A DNA stretch of 64,000 nucleotides, from NCBI RefSeq assembly GCF_008831285.2, contig NC_045145.1:10478802-10542801 (forward strand), in the 5' to 3' direction. The DNA is from Nymphaea colorata. Its lineage: Eukaryota; Streptophyta; Magnoliopsida; Nymphaeales; Nymphaeaceae. The notes beneath the pieces were generated by a model. That model did no database searches. It worked only from the letters and a program-made list of their open reading frames with translations, and had not been told where the DNA came from. Positions within the stretch are counted from its first letter, which is position 1. The number at the start of each line of letters is the position of its first letter. Position numbers and translations under genes: made by a program. Below are positions 45,020-57,523 of the stretch, piece after piece.

Positions 45020-48000
45020 AATTCAACCTTCTACCCACTTGGATATTTTTTTAGTTATTGGGCACTGCCTTCCTCATGACTGAGATGTCCACATTGTTCA
45101 GAAACTTGATAACCGACTAATTAAATTGCTTAGAAAATGCACATTACTGAAGCTAAGGGGAAGGTTGGAACTTCGATCATTAATGCCCTCCAATTGAACA
45201 TGTTGAAGTGCAAGTATTTGGTCATATGAGTGAGGATTGTCCATCAATCAACCCTGCCAAACTTATGGGCTTTAAGAGGGAAGGCCAGTCCGGTCAAGTA
45301 TTGTAAATGTCGTTGGTTGAAGTGCCCATTGGTGGACGTTTCTAATTGAACTGCCCATTAATGGACGGCGCACCTATCTGTATCGGGGCCTGTCGATTTA
45401 ATGTGAAAAATTGCGACAGCCCACTCAAGGCGTAGGAAGGAAGGAAGAACCGCGTAAATTTTGAGTGAGAAAGGTTGACTGTGATGATTGAACTGTTAAC
45501 TGAACTCATTAAAGGGACTGCCGACTGCGGTTTCCGATCATACTGGTTCTCTAGGCGTCTGTGTGAAGTTCTAAAAACAAAATTGCTTTCTGGCAACAGT
45601 TTTAATATTCAAGCCTCCTAATCTGTATTTCTGTGTAGATCGTCCTAATGCATACGTTGGTAATTCTGTAAATTGGTTACTAGCGTTCTGGACTGTTAAT
45701 TGCCAAAAAAGAAAAGACAAGTTTTGTTGCTTTCTAAGCACACATTTGTAAAGGTTTTAAAGAAATAGTCTGGCATCGTTGATATTAAAATTAACTGATT
45801 TCGGTGAAAAATTAAGCACCCCCTATTTCAATGGAGCCAAGAGTTGCCTTGTTTCCTTTTATTATGTTATCAATTTTTTCTTACTTTTAAAAATAATTTT
45901 TATCAATTTAAAATAACTATTCTGTTTCTGCTTCAGTTTAGCTGACTCACTGAATCGCCCTGCAGCTGCTCATTGCATTCATAGATAAATCAATTCTCAT
46001 AAAATTGTTTGAACTTCATTAATTAGGTCTCTAAAAATAAAAAATTAAACACCACTAAAATATAGTGCAGTAACTTTGTTAGAGTTGACAACTTTGGTGA
46101 TTAATTAACAAAACTGATTTGTGCATACCTGACGAGTCGGGGACGTTTTCTACTGGTTGCCACGTCAGCAATTGCAATAATCACATTTCTTAATGTTATA
46201 TTTAGAGATGTCGATGGATTGAACCGTTTCAAATAAATTAGATATGGAAAACAATTTTAGATCCAATTAAGAAATTGGATCTGATTCGATTTTAAGAATT
46301 CACATCCAATCAGATTCAGATTCAAGGAAAAACCTGATTTGATAATGAACTAGAATGTAGACTTGGATGTTTGAAACCAAATCATCTAGCCGTCTGATCC
46401 AAAGTTGAGATATTTGAATCTAAAAAGTAATATCTGATTTGGTATGGAGTTTAAATATTGACTCGGACAGGTAACATCTCTTGCAATTAGTTTCAATTCA
46501 TTGGTCTAGTGTGATTTGAAGCAGAAACCAAAGGCACAACTTTAAGATTCTATCAACAAATGAATGTAAATTTCATATAAAAATTTGCACCCAATGGGTG
46601 GATCTGTCATATGAAGCTCAAGAAGTGGTTACGTATTTTTTTCCCTTTGAAATCAAACTGATGTTAATTAGAATTGAACCAAACCAAGGTCAACAAATTT
46701 TAATTATTAAAAATAAATAACTAATATTGTATTAAAAAACATTAATCAGAATTAAAAACTACTGCTCTCTAAATAAGCTTAACATAAGATAACATTAGGA
46801 AAACAAAATTAATTGTACAAGAATAATAAATATTTTAAGACTCAAAATTGTCATTTGAAATAAGTCATTTATTATGCATACAAAATTTCTGTTAGTTAAT
46901 TAAACAAGTCTACTACATTATGCAATTGGATTGTTGGATCAAATAAGCTACAAAAAAAAATTAATTCATTCATCAAAATAAAAAAAAATGATGGTCTATA
47001 AAAGTAATTGAAAATAATATGAAAAAAAAAGCAATCATTTATTAGATTGTTGGGTAAAATTAAACAATTTTATATAAAACAAACTATTTTAACTAACCCG
47101 GCCAACTAATCAAGTTTTAATAAATAATGTATTTGTCTATTAGAAAATAGTTGGCACTTTAACCAAGAAAATTCTCAGCAAAAGTTTTTTTTTTAACTAT
47201 AAAAAATTAAAATTTAATAAGTATAATTAATATGAAAAAATGGAAGACTCATCATAAATTAATCAAGTAACTAAAAGTATGAAGGAAACAAGCTAATGCT
47301 TACTAACTTCATATGAGCTAATATGATAGAAACAATGTTAGTAATAGTAATGGCCGATAATTGCTACAAAACACTATTTCAGAATTACAATAATTATGAC
47401 TATATTTTGTTAAGATTTAATATCTAAAAAATATAAAATATGGTATTTTGTGCAGTTGAATAGTCAAAAATATTGGTACCACTATTATTGGGGCTTAAAT
47501 TTTTCATTAACATATTTGCTAATTGTAGAAGAAAATTTTTAAGCAATAGAGAAAATTATTTATTTATTCAATTAGTGGATATTTAAAAATTGAATTTTAT
47601 TTGTTGTTATTATGTAGAAATATAATCACTAGCATTGGCTATACCAATTAAATATGACAAAATATGAAACTATAAACAAATTTATTTATTTAATAAACTA
47701 CTGTGCAACTAATTGAAAAAAAATATTTTGTGCAATGCTGAGGAAGAATTCTAAATATTCAATTGACAAACTAGTTTATTTAATAAATATTTAAAAATGA
47801 AAAATTGCTTAGAGAAAATATTTGAAAATAATATTAAAGATTCTAAACTAAGAATTAAACCCAAGCTTTATTTAATTAAATTATCTTGTTCTCGTGTTTC
47901 TGAATTATGGATTCCTTGGAGGAGCCACCATGTAAATTCTTAAAGACCAAAAGGCTATTGTAGAAAATAAGTACCCACTGAGGCAGAGAGGCCATTTAAG

Positions 48001-48450
48001 AGAAAAATAATACACAAACGAGAGGTCTGAATGAGATGATGGATGTTGCACATGGTGTTCTACAAAAAAGGAATCCAAAAAAGTTTTCAAATTTAACTGA
48101 ATAATACCATAAGCGAAGTATGCACTAGTTTGTTCTTTTTGTCATAGATATATCACCTGTTCGTAGAGTCCTGTTCCTGTGAAAAGAAATTTTTCAGTTT
48201 AAAAAAAGAAACTCATAAATAGAGTGTGGAGTTGTATGAAGGATACATGAGACAGGAGGACTAAGGGAGACAAATACCAAGTAGGCTATAGACATTTCTG
48301 ATTTGCTAAAACTATTGTTGTTGTATTATTAGATAGTTGAGTATTTTCTTCATATTTTAAGTTGATATAAATATTACCACTCTTAGAAATTCTTGATTTC
48401 TAAAAAAATTTATCGTATGAATAGATTAAAATATTTGAATTATATCAAAA
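45020..48450. other. upstream flank of the cystatin-like gene and AT-rich spacer
   Basis: No genes are recognised. From about 46.2 kb composition becomes extremely AT-rich (long runs of AAAT/TTTA words), typical of old intergenic DNA. Confidence 0.4.
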
Positions 48451-49930
48451 AACAAAAATGTTATAAAAAATAATCAGTTTAACCATACCTGTTATTTTCA
48501 AAATTTTAAACATTTACTTCAAGGTGAAGACAAAAATTTTATGTTCCAATTAAATAGTATAAGTGACTTACATAACACTTTACCACAAAACTTAGAATCT
48601 TATAATATAAAAAATCAGAATCTTTGGCAGCCAGTATATGATACTTTATCCGTAAAGAATAATACTTTAAAAGAAGTACTAGAAAACCAAAATATTTGAA
48701 AGATCAATTAACCACTATCCTAAGTAAGTTAAAAAGCTTGTAGGAATATAAAGGTAATATTGAGATCTTACAAAAAAACAAAGATTGGAAAAAGTAAAAC
48801 ATCACGAGATTTGGACCAAAACTATATGGAAGTAATTAAGATATTATATGAAATCAAACAAATAATTTTGCGATGAATATAAACTACATCTCTAAAACCT
48901 TAGCCAAATTAGAGCACAAACATGAGCACAAATGGAAACATAGATCAAAAAGTAGTGACCACCCATGCATATATTGGTAATGGTTACCCAAGGTTTGAAT
49001 GCAAAATATGCACAATTGAAGCATGTAAGATTTGTTTAGAAGGAAAGCACTACCGATTCGCCATATAAATTAAGGTGGGACAAAAAGATGATGCTGTGGA
49101 AAGACTAATTTTAGTAAAGGAAAATAAGATAGATAATTTTTAAAAACTCATGACTGAAATGGAAACAAAAAAGGATATTTTAGAAAGAAGAATGGAAAGA
49201 CTTGAAACAGTGAAAGTTAGGATAAGTAACTTAGAAGACAGAATTGGCCCCGTGGTGTTAAATACCAACAACAAAGGTAATGGGACAATAATATAAAAGG
49301 TTGAAAGAATGCTAACTACCACAATTTTTCCTAGCATGGAGCTTAATCATAAAAAACATAGTGCAAAAAAAAACTGCTATAAGAATCTCATGCATATTTA
49401 AAATAGATGACTGGATATTACAAATAAATGCCTTAGTTGATACCTGATGCAGTGTTTCGGTATTAGATAAAGCACTTGTATCTTCAAGATACCATAGGAG
49501 ATTAGATCTTGCCAACCAACTATGGGTAGAACAAGTGGACAGATCATTGCATAGGTATTACAAAGAAATATGCAAAGACAAAATAACTATTAAGTTCTCA
49601 AAAGAAAAACATACAGCCTACCAACCCGAGCCTAAAACATTTATTAGACACGTGCAACTACATGGCAGTACAAAATGCATTATAGGACTAAACTTTATAT
49701 TAGAAAACACCTCTAAATGTATCAATACTAGGACTGGTCTTTCTTTCCTCCATACTAAATAGATCCCTTGGACACTAGATCCTACAGTTGGGCATGAAAA
49801 GAGATTGCCATCGGAAAGCCAAGTAGGCAATCACACATATCAAGGAGGCTTAGATCCCAAGCAATTTTGTAAGAATGTTAGTGAATGCTACAAAATTGCA
49901 ACAGAAAAGTGTGAAGATGATCAAGATTGA
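48450..49930 (+). pseudogene. decayed retroelement-like coding stretch (protease-like), identity uncertain
   Basis: Plus-strand translation shows a cysteine-rich ECKICTIEACKICLEGKHY near 49.0 kb and a charged, helical stretch near 49.15-49.25 kb. Near 49.43 kb, ALVDT, a stop, then CSVSVLDKALV resembles an aspartic-protease active site (DTG-x-S), followed at 49.65 kb by KCIIGLNFI, resembling the later IIGxNF block of retroelement proteases. This order occurs in plant pararetroviruses and some gypsy elements. Stops and frame changes are numerous, no RT follows, and the family is not established. It is a dead fragment. Confidence 0.35.
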
Positions 49931-51990
49931 TATAGCTTGACGTAATAGAACATGATGATCATTCACTAAAACACTAAAAAATTTCACTTAAAAATGATAA
50001 CCACCATGTAAACTAATTTTTAGGACCAACAATAAAATTGCCTTGTCTTTATAAACCTACTTTTGATATTTGTATATGATAAATCCTCTCTTCCTCTTCT
50101 CTCCCCACCTCACATCCCTTTTATGTCCCCTCTCACTTATTCTCTCACCTAGCTTTGTCATTAGAACTCCCTCGTCTCTCTCCAGTTCTATCTACTCTTC
50201 CCTATTCTCAGCTTCCTCTTCCCTCCTCTTAGTTTCCTCTTCTCTGCTATTGATTTCAATTCTCTCTTCTTCTCTCCTATTCCGTTATACCTTGTCATCC
50301 ATTTTCATGCCATTCCGAGGTACAATGGACCTTGAGGGCATCTAGACTAAAGCCGTAGCTGTAGTAGTTTGAGCCCTCTTAACTGGAGCCATGCTATTTG
50401 TATGGTATAGCAATTTAAATGCTAGTACAACAATTTAAATGTCAAACATATGTAATAATACCAACATTTACGTATATCAATAAAAGACTTGAATTACAAG
50501 AAGATGGGCCAATTGACATGCTATGATTCTTCAAAAATATGTAAATGACACCTTAAGTTTATATTGTCGAATGGAGCGATGCACTCGAAAGGTTCTTTAA
50601 AAAGTAAATTTTGTCTTATAATGAAATATTGAAGGGATTAAATATTGTTGGTGATTTACTGTCAAGCATACCAAGAGTGAATCTATTCTTACAAACCAAC
50701 CTATGCTTTTGTAACATGTACGCAAGGTGACAAGTACATATCATTCAACATACATTATCTACAAAGTGGCGATTTTATTCTTAGCAGTTATGAGCTGAAT
50801 GGATTTTACATATTGTTTAGCAAATTACTACTCTGCATTCTAGAAGCACATCTATTCCTAGAGCAAGACAAACTAGTTGGGCCCACATGTTTCACGTAAT
50901 GTACTAATTAGTGGAGTGAAGTATGTATCATTCAACACACACGCATAATTTGTATAGATTTAATGATTGACTTTGCCACATAGCGATGCATTGGAGAGTT
51001 TCTATGTAACTATTTATTTTTTTATATAATGACCTAATGAAATTGAACCATGACATCTTGACTTCTCACAATAAAACTAGGAAATGTGCTCCCAAGAAAT
51101 ATTAGAATACAGTACAAAAAAGGTGAATATACCTAACCAGAATTGTGAGGCTAGATGAATGAAACCTTGGAAATGGACGAGCATGCTCAGGCAGTCAAGG
51201 TAAGCCAACAATGGTAAGTGAGAGTAAACAACGAAACAATGTGGTCTTTGATGATTTGAGGTACCTCCACATGACGATTCTTCGGTTTCAACGAGAGTTC
51301 GAGGTGTCTACTACGAGGGTTTTGTGAAGAATCAGCTAGAAGTTCACGGTCTTGTGAGAGTTTAGAAAGGCTTTACCGTGTTTCTTTTTATTTAAGGATA
51401 GTTATTTATCCATATTCATACACCGGTTAATGTGAGCATTTACGTATTTATCTTTACGGTGACAGTCGCAATACACCACTAAGTTAATATTTTTGGTTGA
51501 GTGAGTGGTAATCTTATTACCGAAATTCATTCCTCTTGTCTGCTTTCTGAATCTTGGACTGCATGGTGGGTACCGGGCTGCCTTGATGGAGCGTACTTCT
51601 ACTCTTAATGCTCTAGAAAAGTCGCGCTATGAAACAGAAATGTGTCATCTATACGACCCTACTCTGACAATCTATAATACAATATACCATCTACATGGCT
51701 CATGCTATGAGTTGACATCAATGTCTCCAGGCATTTGAACAAAGACACGCAGCGTACCCGCTAAACGGCTTAGCGTGTTACCCGGGTAACAAGTAACCTG
51801 CTTAGGATTCAATTTGGGGATCTCCCCAACAAAAAGATAATGAATAGTAGAGGTGGGTCACCACCAAAATGTGCCTTTTGTTGGTCCCTCTACACTCACC
51901 TGAACAAACCGAAGGCATTAGGCATGGCGGGGCCCCAGCGCGTCTGCTGCTGCTTGACGCCTCTTCAGTGAATGATTGTTGGGTGAACTG
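49931..51990. other. spacer and upstream region of the BIM gene
   Basis: A polypyrimidine-rich tract at 50090-50290 (TCTCTTCCTC words) creates a false Ser/Leu-rich frame. A frame at 51505-51738 matches nothing known. The region 51.8-52.0 kb, relatively GC-rich, is the likely BIM promoter. Confidence 0.4.
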
Positions 51991-51993
51991 ATC

Positions 51994-52030
51994 AGTTTCT
52001 CTCTCTGTCTCTGTCCCTCTTTCTCTCTTA
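51994..52030 (+). promoter_or_regulatory. CT-rich core promoter or leader tract of the BIM gene
   Basis: TTTCTCTCTCTGTCTCTG and following pyrimidines form a Y-patch-like tract directly upstream of the uORF cluster and the start codon. No TATA box was identified. Such tracts are common at plant start sites, so transcription probably begins nearby. Confidence 0.45.
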
Positions 52031-52167
52031 ATGCCGCCATGACACTCGTGTAAATTTAGGAGAAAAATGGGGGTGTTCACTTGTGAAGGATTTAACCATA
52101 TGCGAAATTAAGGGGGTCGAACTTGGCAGGCAGAGGGGACAGAGCAATGAAGGCTTCACGGGGATGA
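52031..52167 (+). promoter_or_regulatory. cluster of four minimal uORFs before the BIM start codon
   Basis: Upstream ATGs open very short frames: 52031-52042 (3 codons), 52039-52053 (4 codons), 52100-52111 (3 codons) and 52147-52167 (6 codons). The last overlaps the proposed start at 52164 in another frame. If the transcript begins upstream of 52031 these would limit translation of the main frame. The transcript start is inferred. Confidence 0.5.
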
Positions 52168-55100
52168 TGAAGAGCATCAAGGGGGCGTCTGAGGAGGACG
52201 AAGACGACGAGGAGGAGTTTATGGACAGAAGCAGGGAAATCAAGAGGGAAAGCTCTTCCCAGCACGGTACAATAATGTTACTCGGTTCCTCTTTTTCTTT
52301 CCCTTGATAATCTTTGTGGAAATCCTTATCTCCTTGTGTCGCGGGTAATTTTCTGTTGGGGGGTCTTCTTAGTGAAGCCAGGATATGAAATTGGAGGGTA
52401 AAAATGGTTTTGATGGATTGGTGGCGCCGGCTTCCGGAATGCTAATCTTTATTTCTTTGTTCCTTGGCAATTTCTTAAGAGTTTTATCAGTACGTGTTTT
52501 GGGTTTTCATCTTTCTCAAGTTTCCTTTTTTCTTCAGCTTTGTTGGCTGAGTGGTATATATTAGTTTACCGCAGGCGATATGGCGGGAAAATCGGACGGT
52601 AGGAGCAGCGAGCAAAGGGCAAACACGCCACGGTCGAAGCACTCTGCTACGGAGCAGCGCCGAAGGAGCAAAATCAATGACAGGCAAGTGTCTGCTCCAG
52701 CAAATTTTTGCTACCTACTCCGCATGTGGTGTTTCACAAACGGGTGGTTGGGGAGAAGTATGGGGTTTTTGCTCCTCTTTTTGGCATGTTTGCCTGTTGC
52801 ATTTGATGATGCTGTCCTTTAGACTGTCTTTCCATCTTACTCTTTTTGGTGCTTTGTCTTACGTGTTCTTTGACTCTGAATTGATTTTGCTTCTTTTTTT
52901 GTTCTGTTTTTATTTCATCAGCAAAGTCTTTTTTAATGCTTCTACCGTATATATTATGTTTCGGTAGGTCCCTTCCTGAAGCCCAGTTTTTGGGCCTTTG
53001 GATTAATTTACTCAATAAATGTGCTATGACACACAGGTGCCATAAAAACATGGGTTATAGTTGGCCATATAACTAACAATTTTCTTTATTTTGTTGTTCA
53101 ATCTTGGATAGAACCAAAGTTTTTTACTTGTTAAGCTTGTTGTGTGCATCTGTGTATGTATGTGTGTATGTACACACACACACACACACACATAGACACA
53201 TACATACACATACGTGCACACACATACATACGCACACACGCACACACACACCCATTGTAAAAAACGTATCGTAAGTCGTATTGGTCCGACCAATAGATAC
53301 ATTGCATTGTAAAGTATCGTATGTGTATTGTAAATTTATTTTTTTAATTCATAAAAAAATAGAGAAAAATTAGATAAATCAAGAAAAATAAAAAAATATG
53401 TTTTTTAATAAAAAAAAACATGTTATACAATAATGGCAGGCTTATTATAGGTATGAAGGTACTTCACAAACATTAATAAGTGGTTATAATATCATCTAGT
53501 AACACGATATGATATAAGACATCAAGAAACATAATTTATAAGATGATCTACATAATAACTCATAAGTAAGTCAGAAGATCCATAACACATCAAAAACAAA
53601 GTTTTACTTACACTATACATCAGATCAGAAGACAAAATTGTTCAATGTTAATGCAAATAACAAATGAAAACAACTTCATTCATAATCTTTATCATCTCAT
53701 TCTCATTTTCATCTTTCGTTGAAGATATAAACCCTCTTTAAAACAAGAATCAATCATCCATACATAAATATGCCTTCAAATCAACGATTTCATGGTGAAA
53801 CTGATTATTCCTTTTGAAAATTGCCATAATCTCCCCCTCCTTCAACTATCAGATATGTTCAAAAATGAAGAGGAAGGCAAGTTCTAAAATTAGATTGAAA
53901 AAGGGTAGTTTTAACCCCATATTTTTCAAAATAAACTTGTATCATGCGATACAGGGTATATCGTCATGTATCGTAAGATACAGGCTGTATATCGCACGGT
54001 ACATGCGATACACATATGATACACCACCTATCTGCGATATAGGTGGTGTATCATATCGTAAATTTAAAAAAGCGATGGTACGTATCGTACGATGTCTACA
54101 ACTACACACACACACATACAAATATATGTATATGTACATATGGACTCACACACACACAACAAACTTAACAATTAAAAAACTTTGGCTCTATCAAAGATTG
54201 AACAACAAAATAGAGGAAAATTGTTAGTTGGTGTACTTGAGTCGCACTCGCACTTGTGTCAACCCAAGTGCGGCAAACCCTTTTGGAGAATCTGATGCGA
54301 TTTTTCGTGAAAATCCTTTTTGAAAAGATTTTATTGTGAGCAAAACAAAGAGAGTCTGCACTAATAAAAAAGTTTCCTTTGCTCCCAAAGAGCAGTGAGA
54401 AAGGGTTGAACCCATACGGAACAAGTATGAATATTACTTTGGATCCACATGAATACTAAGAGTAATGCCTTATTCATCGAGCAAATTAAATGTTTACAGA
54501 GAGAAATTCCTTTAAACACACTGCTATTCAATTCATTCAATCGACCACACAAAAATATTCAAACAAAATCCTAACTAGTTTAATCTCCAATATTGAGTTG
54601 TTTCAGGGCTTCAATCTTGTATTATGGGAACACCGACCCACATCTAAACCAGTTGGTGCCTTGACGAGCGACTTCTATGACCCAAGGCTGAACAGAGAGA
54701 GATTCTCTCTCATGTCACTTGCTGCCACACCAACCTCTAAAAATCCATGCGTTGTTTCAGGAAGAAGAAATTTACAGAGAGGTGAACGATGACTCGAGCC
54801 ACGAGAATCCTCAATCACACCAAGCTTGGAAGGGCTAGAAACCCTCAGCGTGCGATTCCTCCCAAAGATTGATGTAAACCGACAAAAACCAGCAAAGAAG
54901 TGGTGAAAGGAACAAGAAGAAATGACAAAACAAAACAAAACAGGGAAAAAAATGACCTAGCCAGTTCCACTTTCCAAGGGGTCAAACAGTGCACCGGTAG
55001 CTCTGATGGGTACTTGAAGATGGAGATGGATAGGTCTCACTCTCAAGTCATAAAAGGCAATGATGAGGTTCTCCCTTGGAGAACCATCTATAAATGAAAG

Positions 55101-57231
55101 GGAAAATTTGGAATTGAATTTCCTTTATTTCAAAACAGCTCATAAAACTGTCAAATTTGTTCAAAATCTAATAAAAATATTGTATATGCTTATATTATAT
55201 AGAAGGGTTAAGAAGGCCCTATTTTGATCTATATTGTAATTATAAGGTCTTCAATAAAGGTGTATTTGGGCCTTGGGTCCATGATTTGACTTGCTTTGGT
55301 TATTGGATGTGGATCTGGATCTTCTATAGTGATTTTGCTTTCGCTTTAAAACACCCAAATTATGATATTTTCTCCAATTGACCCCTAAAATTTATACAAT
55401 TCGAGGCATCAATTCTTAACACTGAAACAAATTGAAGATCATATATAAAATATGAGATTTAAGCACTCAGTTCCTGGATGAATGCATGGAAAAAGATGGT
55501 GCATTTTATGCCTCATTAGTTTATATTACTTAGATGTTCTGTCTCCCAAACCAAGGTGATATTGTAGTTGGAACATCTGTTGTAAGTTGCTCTATTTGCT
55601 TCTACTTGCTGCTAAGTGAAGGAAATTCTGAGTGACATAGATTAGTTAAGCAGAGTTTGACTGTTTGAGCCATTTCTTGTACTATTGCTTCTCTTTTGTT
55701 CTTTTAGCTAATAGAGATAGGAAGGGGAAGTCTTGAGTGGCTAAAAATTTTCAGGAATAACAAAGTAATGGCTGAATGAAAAAAGGCAGTGCGCATGTTA
55801 GGAGTATTTAATTTCTGTCAACTTTGTAAGGTTTCCTTTTAGATTGAGCGCTTGATCCGGCTACAATAATCTGCCTTTTGCTTCTCCTAGTTATTGAACT
55901 TCTTCTTAGAAATCATAGTCACCGCTTCTGAATAGATGACTGCAAGTCTTGCTTCTTAAACAAACATAGAAATAGGATGTAATGTACATTGTCTTTTACC
56001 TTTTTTGATAACAAACAAAAAACGCAAAAAAAAAAACGCGATAAATAAATTATTGTTTAAAACTTAAAAAAAAGCCAATTTTTGAAAAAAACGTAAAATA
56101 AAAAAATGCTAAAAAATTCAAAAAAGAATGCGTTTTTTTCATTTTTTTTCATATTTTTTAATTCCAATTTTTTTCATTTTCTAATTTTTTTTGTTGCAAA
56201 TTGACTTATTTTTTGGTGTTTGTGTTATTGGTTTCTCACTTATTTTATTTTCCTCTCATTTTTAGTTTCTTTATTTTTTAAAAATTTACCATATTTTTTC
56301 ATTTTTTAAAGCTCGCCGTATGATACCCGAGGAAAACCTCACTGTCTAAAACGCGACAAAGTTTTTTCTGACTATGATATCAATGAGTCTGTCAACATCC
56401 GCTATAGAGATCCTAATAAGGTTGGGTGTACTTACCTCTAGAGAAAAAGATGATGTAGGCATACATTGGCTTCAGCTTTTTTTATAGCAATAAAGTCCTA
56501 ACACTTGTATCCTTTTTAGTTTTCTGGGTGTCTAATAAAGACACTCTTAGTTGCTTAGGCCGCTAATTTGTCACTGCTAGTCCCAATTTATGAACAAAAT
56601 TGGTGCACCCAAGGACCTTGGGAGAAAATGGAAAAAATGGAGAATTAGGATAGAGAAAATTTAGTGGAAGTTGTCTCCCAATGATTTCAAGGTGCAAGGT
56701 TAATTAAGTGGTAGACTGCGAGAATGGCATTACCTAATATGAAGAAGGCATATTTCGTTGCAGCATGATGGTACATTCTATATCAAGAAGATGTTTCTGT
56801 TTTCTTTTGGCAACCCCATTCTTTTCAGAAGGATGAACACCGGTAGTTGGATGATGGATAATCACAATTTCAATAAAATTGCAGCAGTTCAATGGTTTCT
56901 AACTTTCTTATAACAACCTCATTTTTTTCTGGTTTATTGAATTGCAATGAAAACCTTCTTCCATAATTTGCAGAAACTCCTTTTAGAATTTTAAGACTTC
57001 TTTCGATGCACATGCACATTTACACTTACAATGAAGACATTCTTTTATAGTTTGCAGAAACTTCTCTTACAATTTAAGAAGTTCTTTCTGTGGACATGTG
57101 CATTTGCACATGTAATATATAAAACCCCCCTTGTATTACTCCATCCACATTTGGCCGGAAAAAATCTTCTGGCCTCTCATAGCACACTACCTATTGCAAT
57201 TCATTGGGTAGGATGGCCTAAAGATTTCACC

Positions 57232-57276
<45 letters not shown>

Positions 57277-57480
57277 GTGTGGGGTGGGGGGGGGGAGAGA
57301 GAGAGAGTTCAGTTTTTCAGCTTTGCTAGATGCTAATGGCTAAAATTAAAAATCCATTGCTAAAATGTAGTTGCCATAGGAGCATTAACGATGTATTGTG
57401 CAATGATAGTTCATGGTCCTTTAATAATTATTTATGGTACTTTTAGCAAGTTTTTATTTCTAGCCTTTCAGCAGACTTGG

Positions 57481-57523
<43 letters not shown>

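Noticed and set aside
50070-50345. Ser/Leu-rich 91-codon frame
   Set aside because: Product of a polypyrimidine tract, without family similarity.
52083-52163. N-terminal extension of the BIM frame
   Set aside because: The upstream frame is open but has no ATG; it would need a GTG start. The ATG at 52164 matches the usual family N-terminus.
53143-54160. repeat array that might resemble a CRISPR or regulatory array
   Set aside because: The repeats are dinucleotide microsatellites in a plant intron and have no spacer structure.
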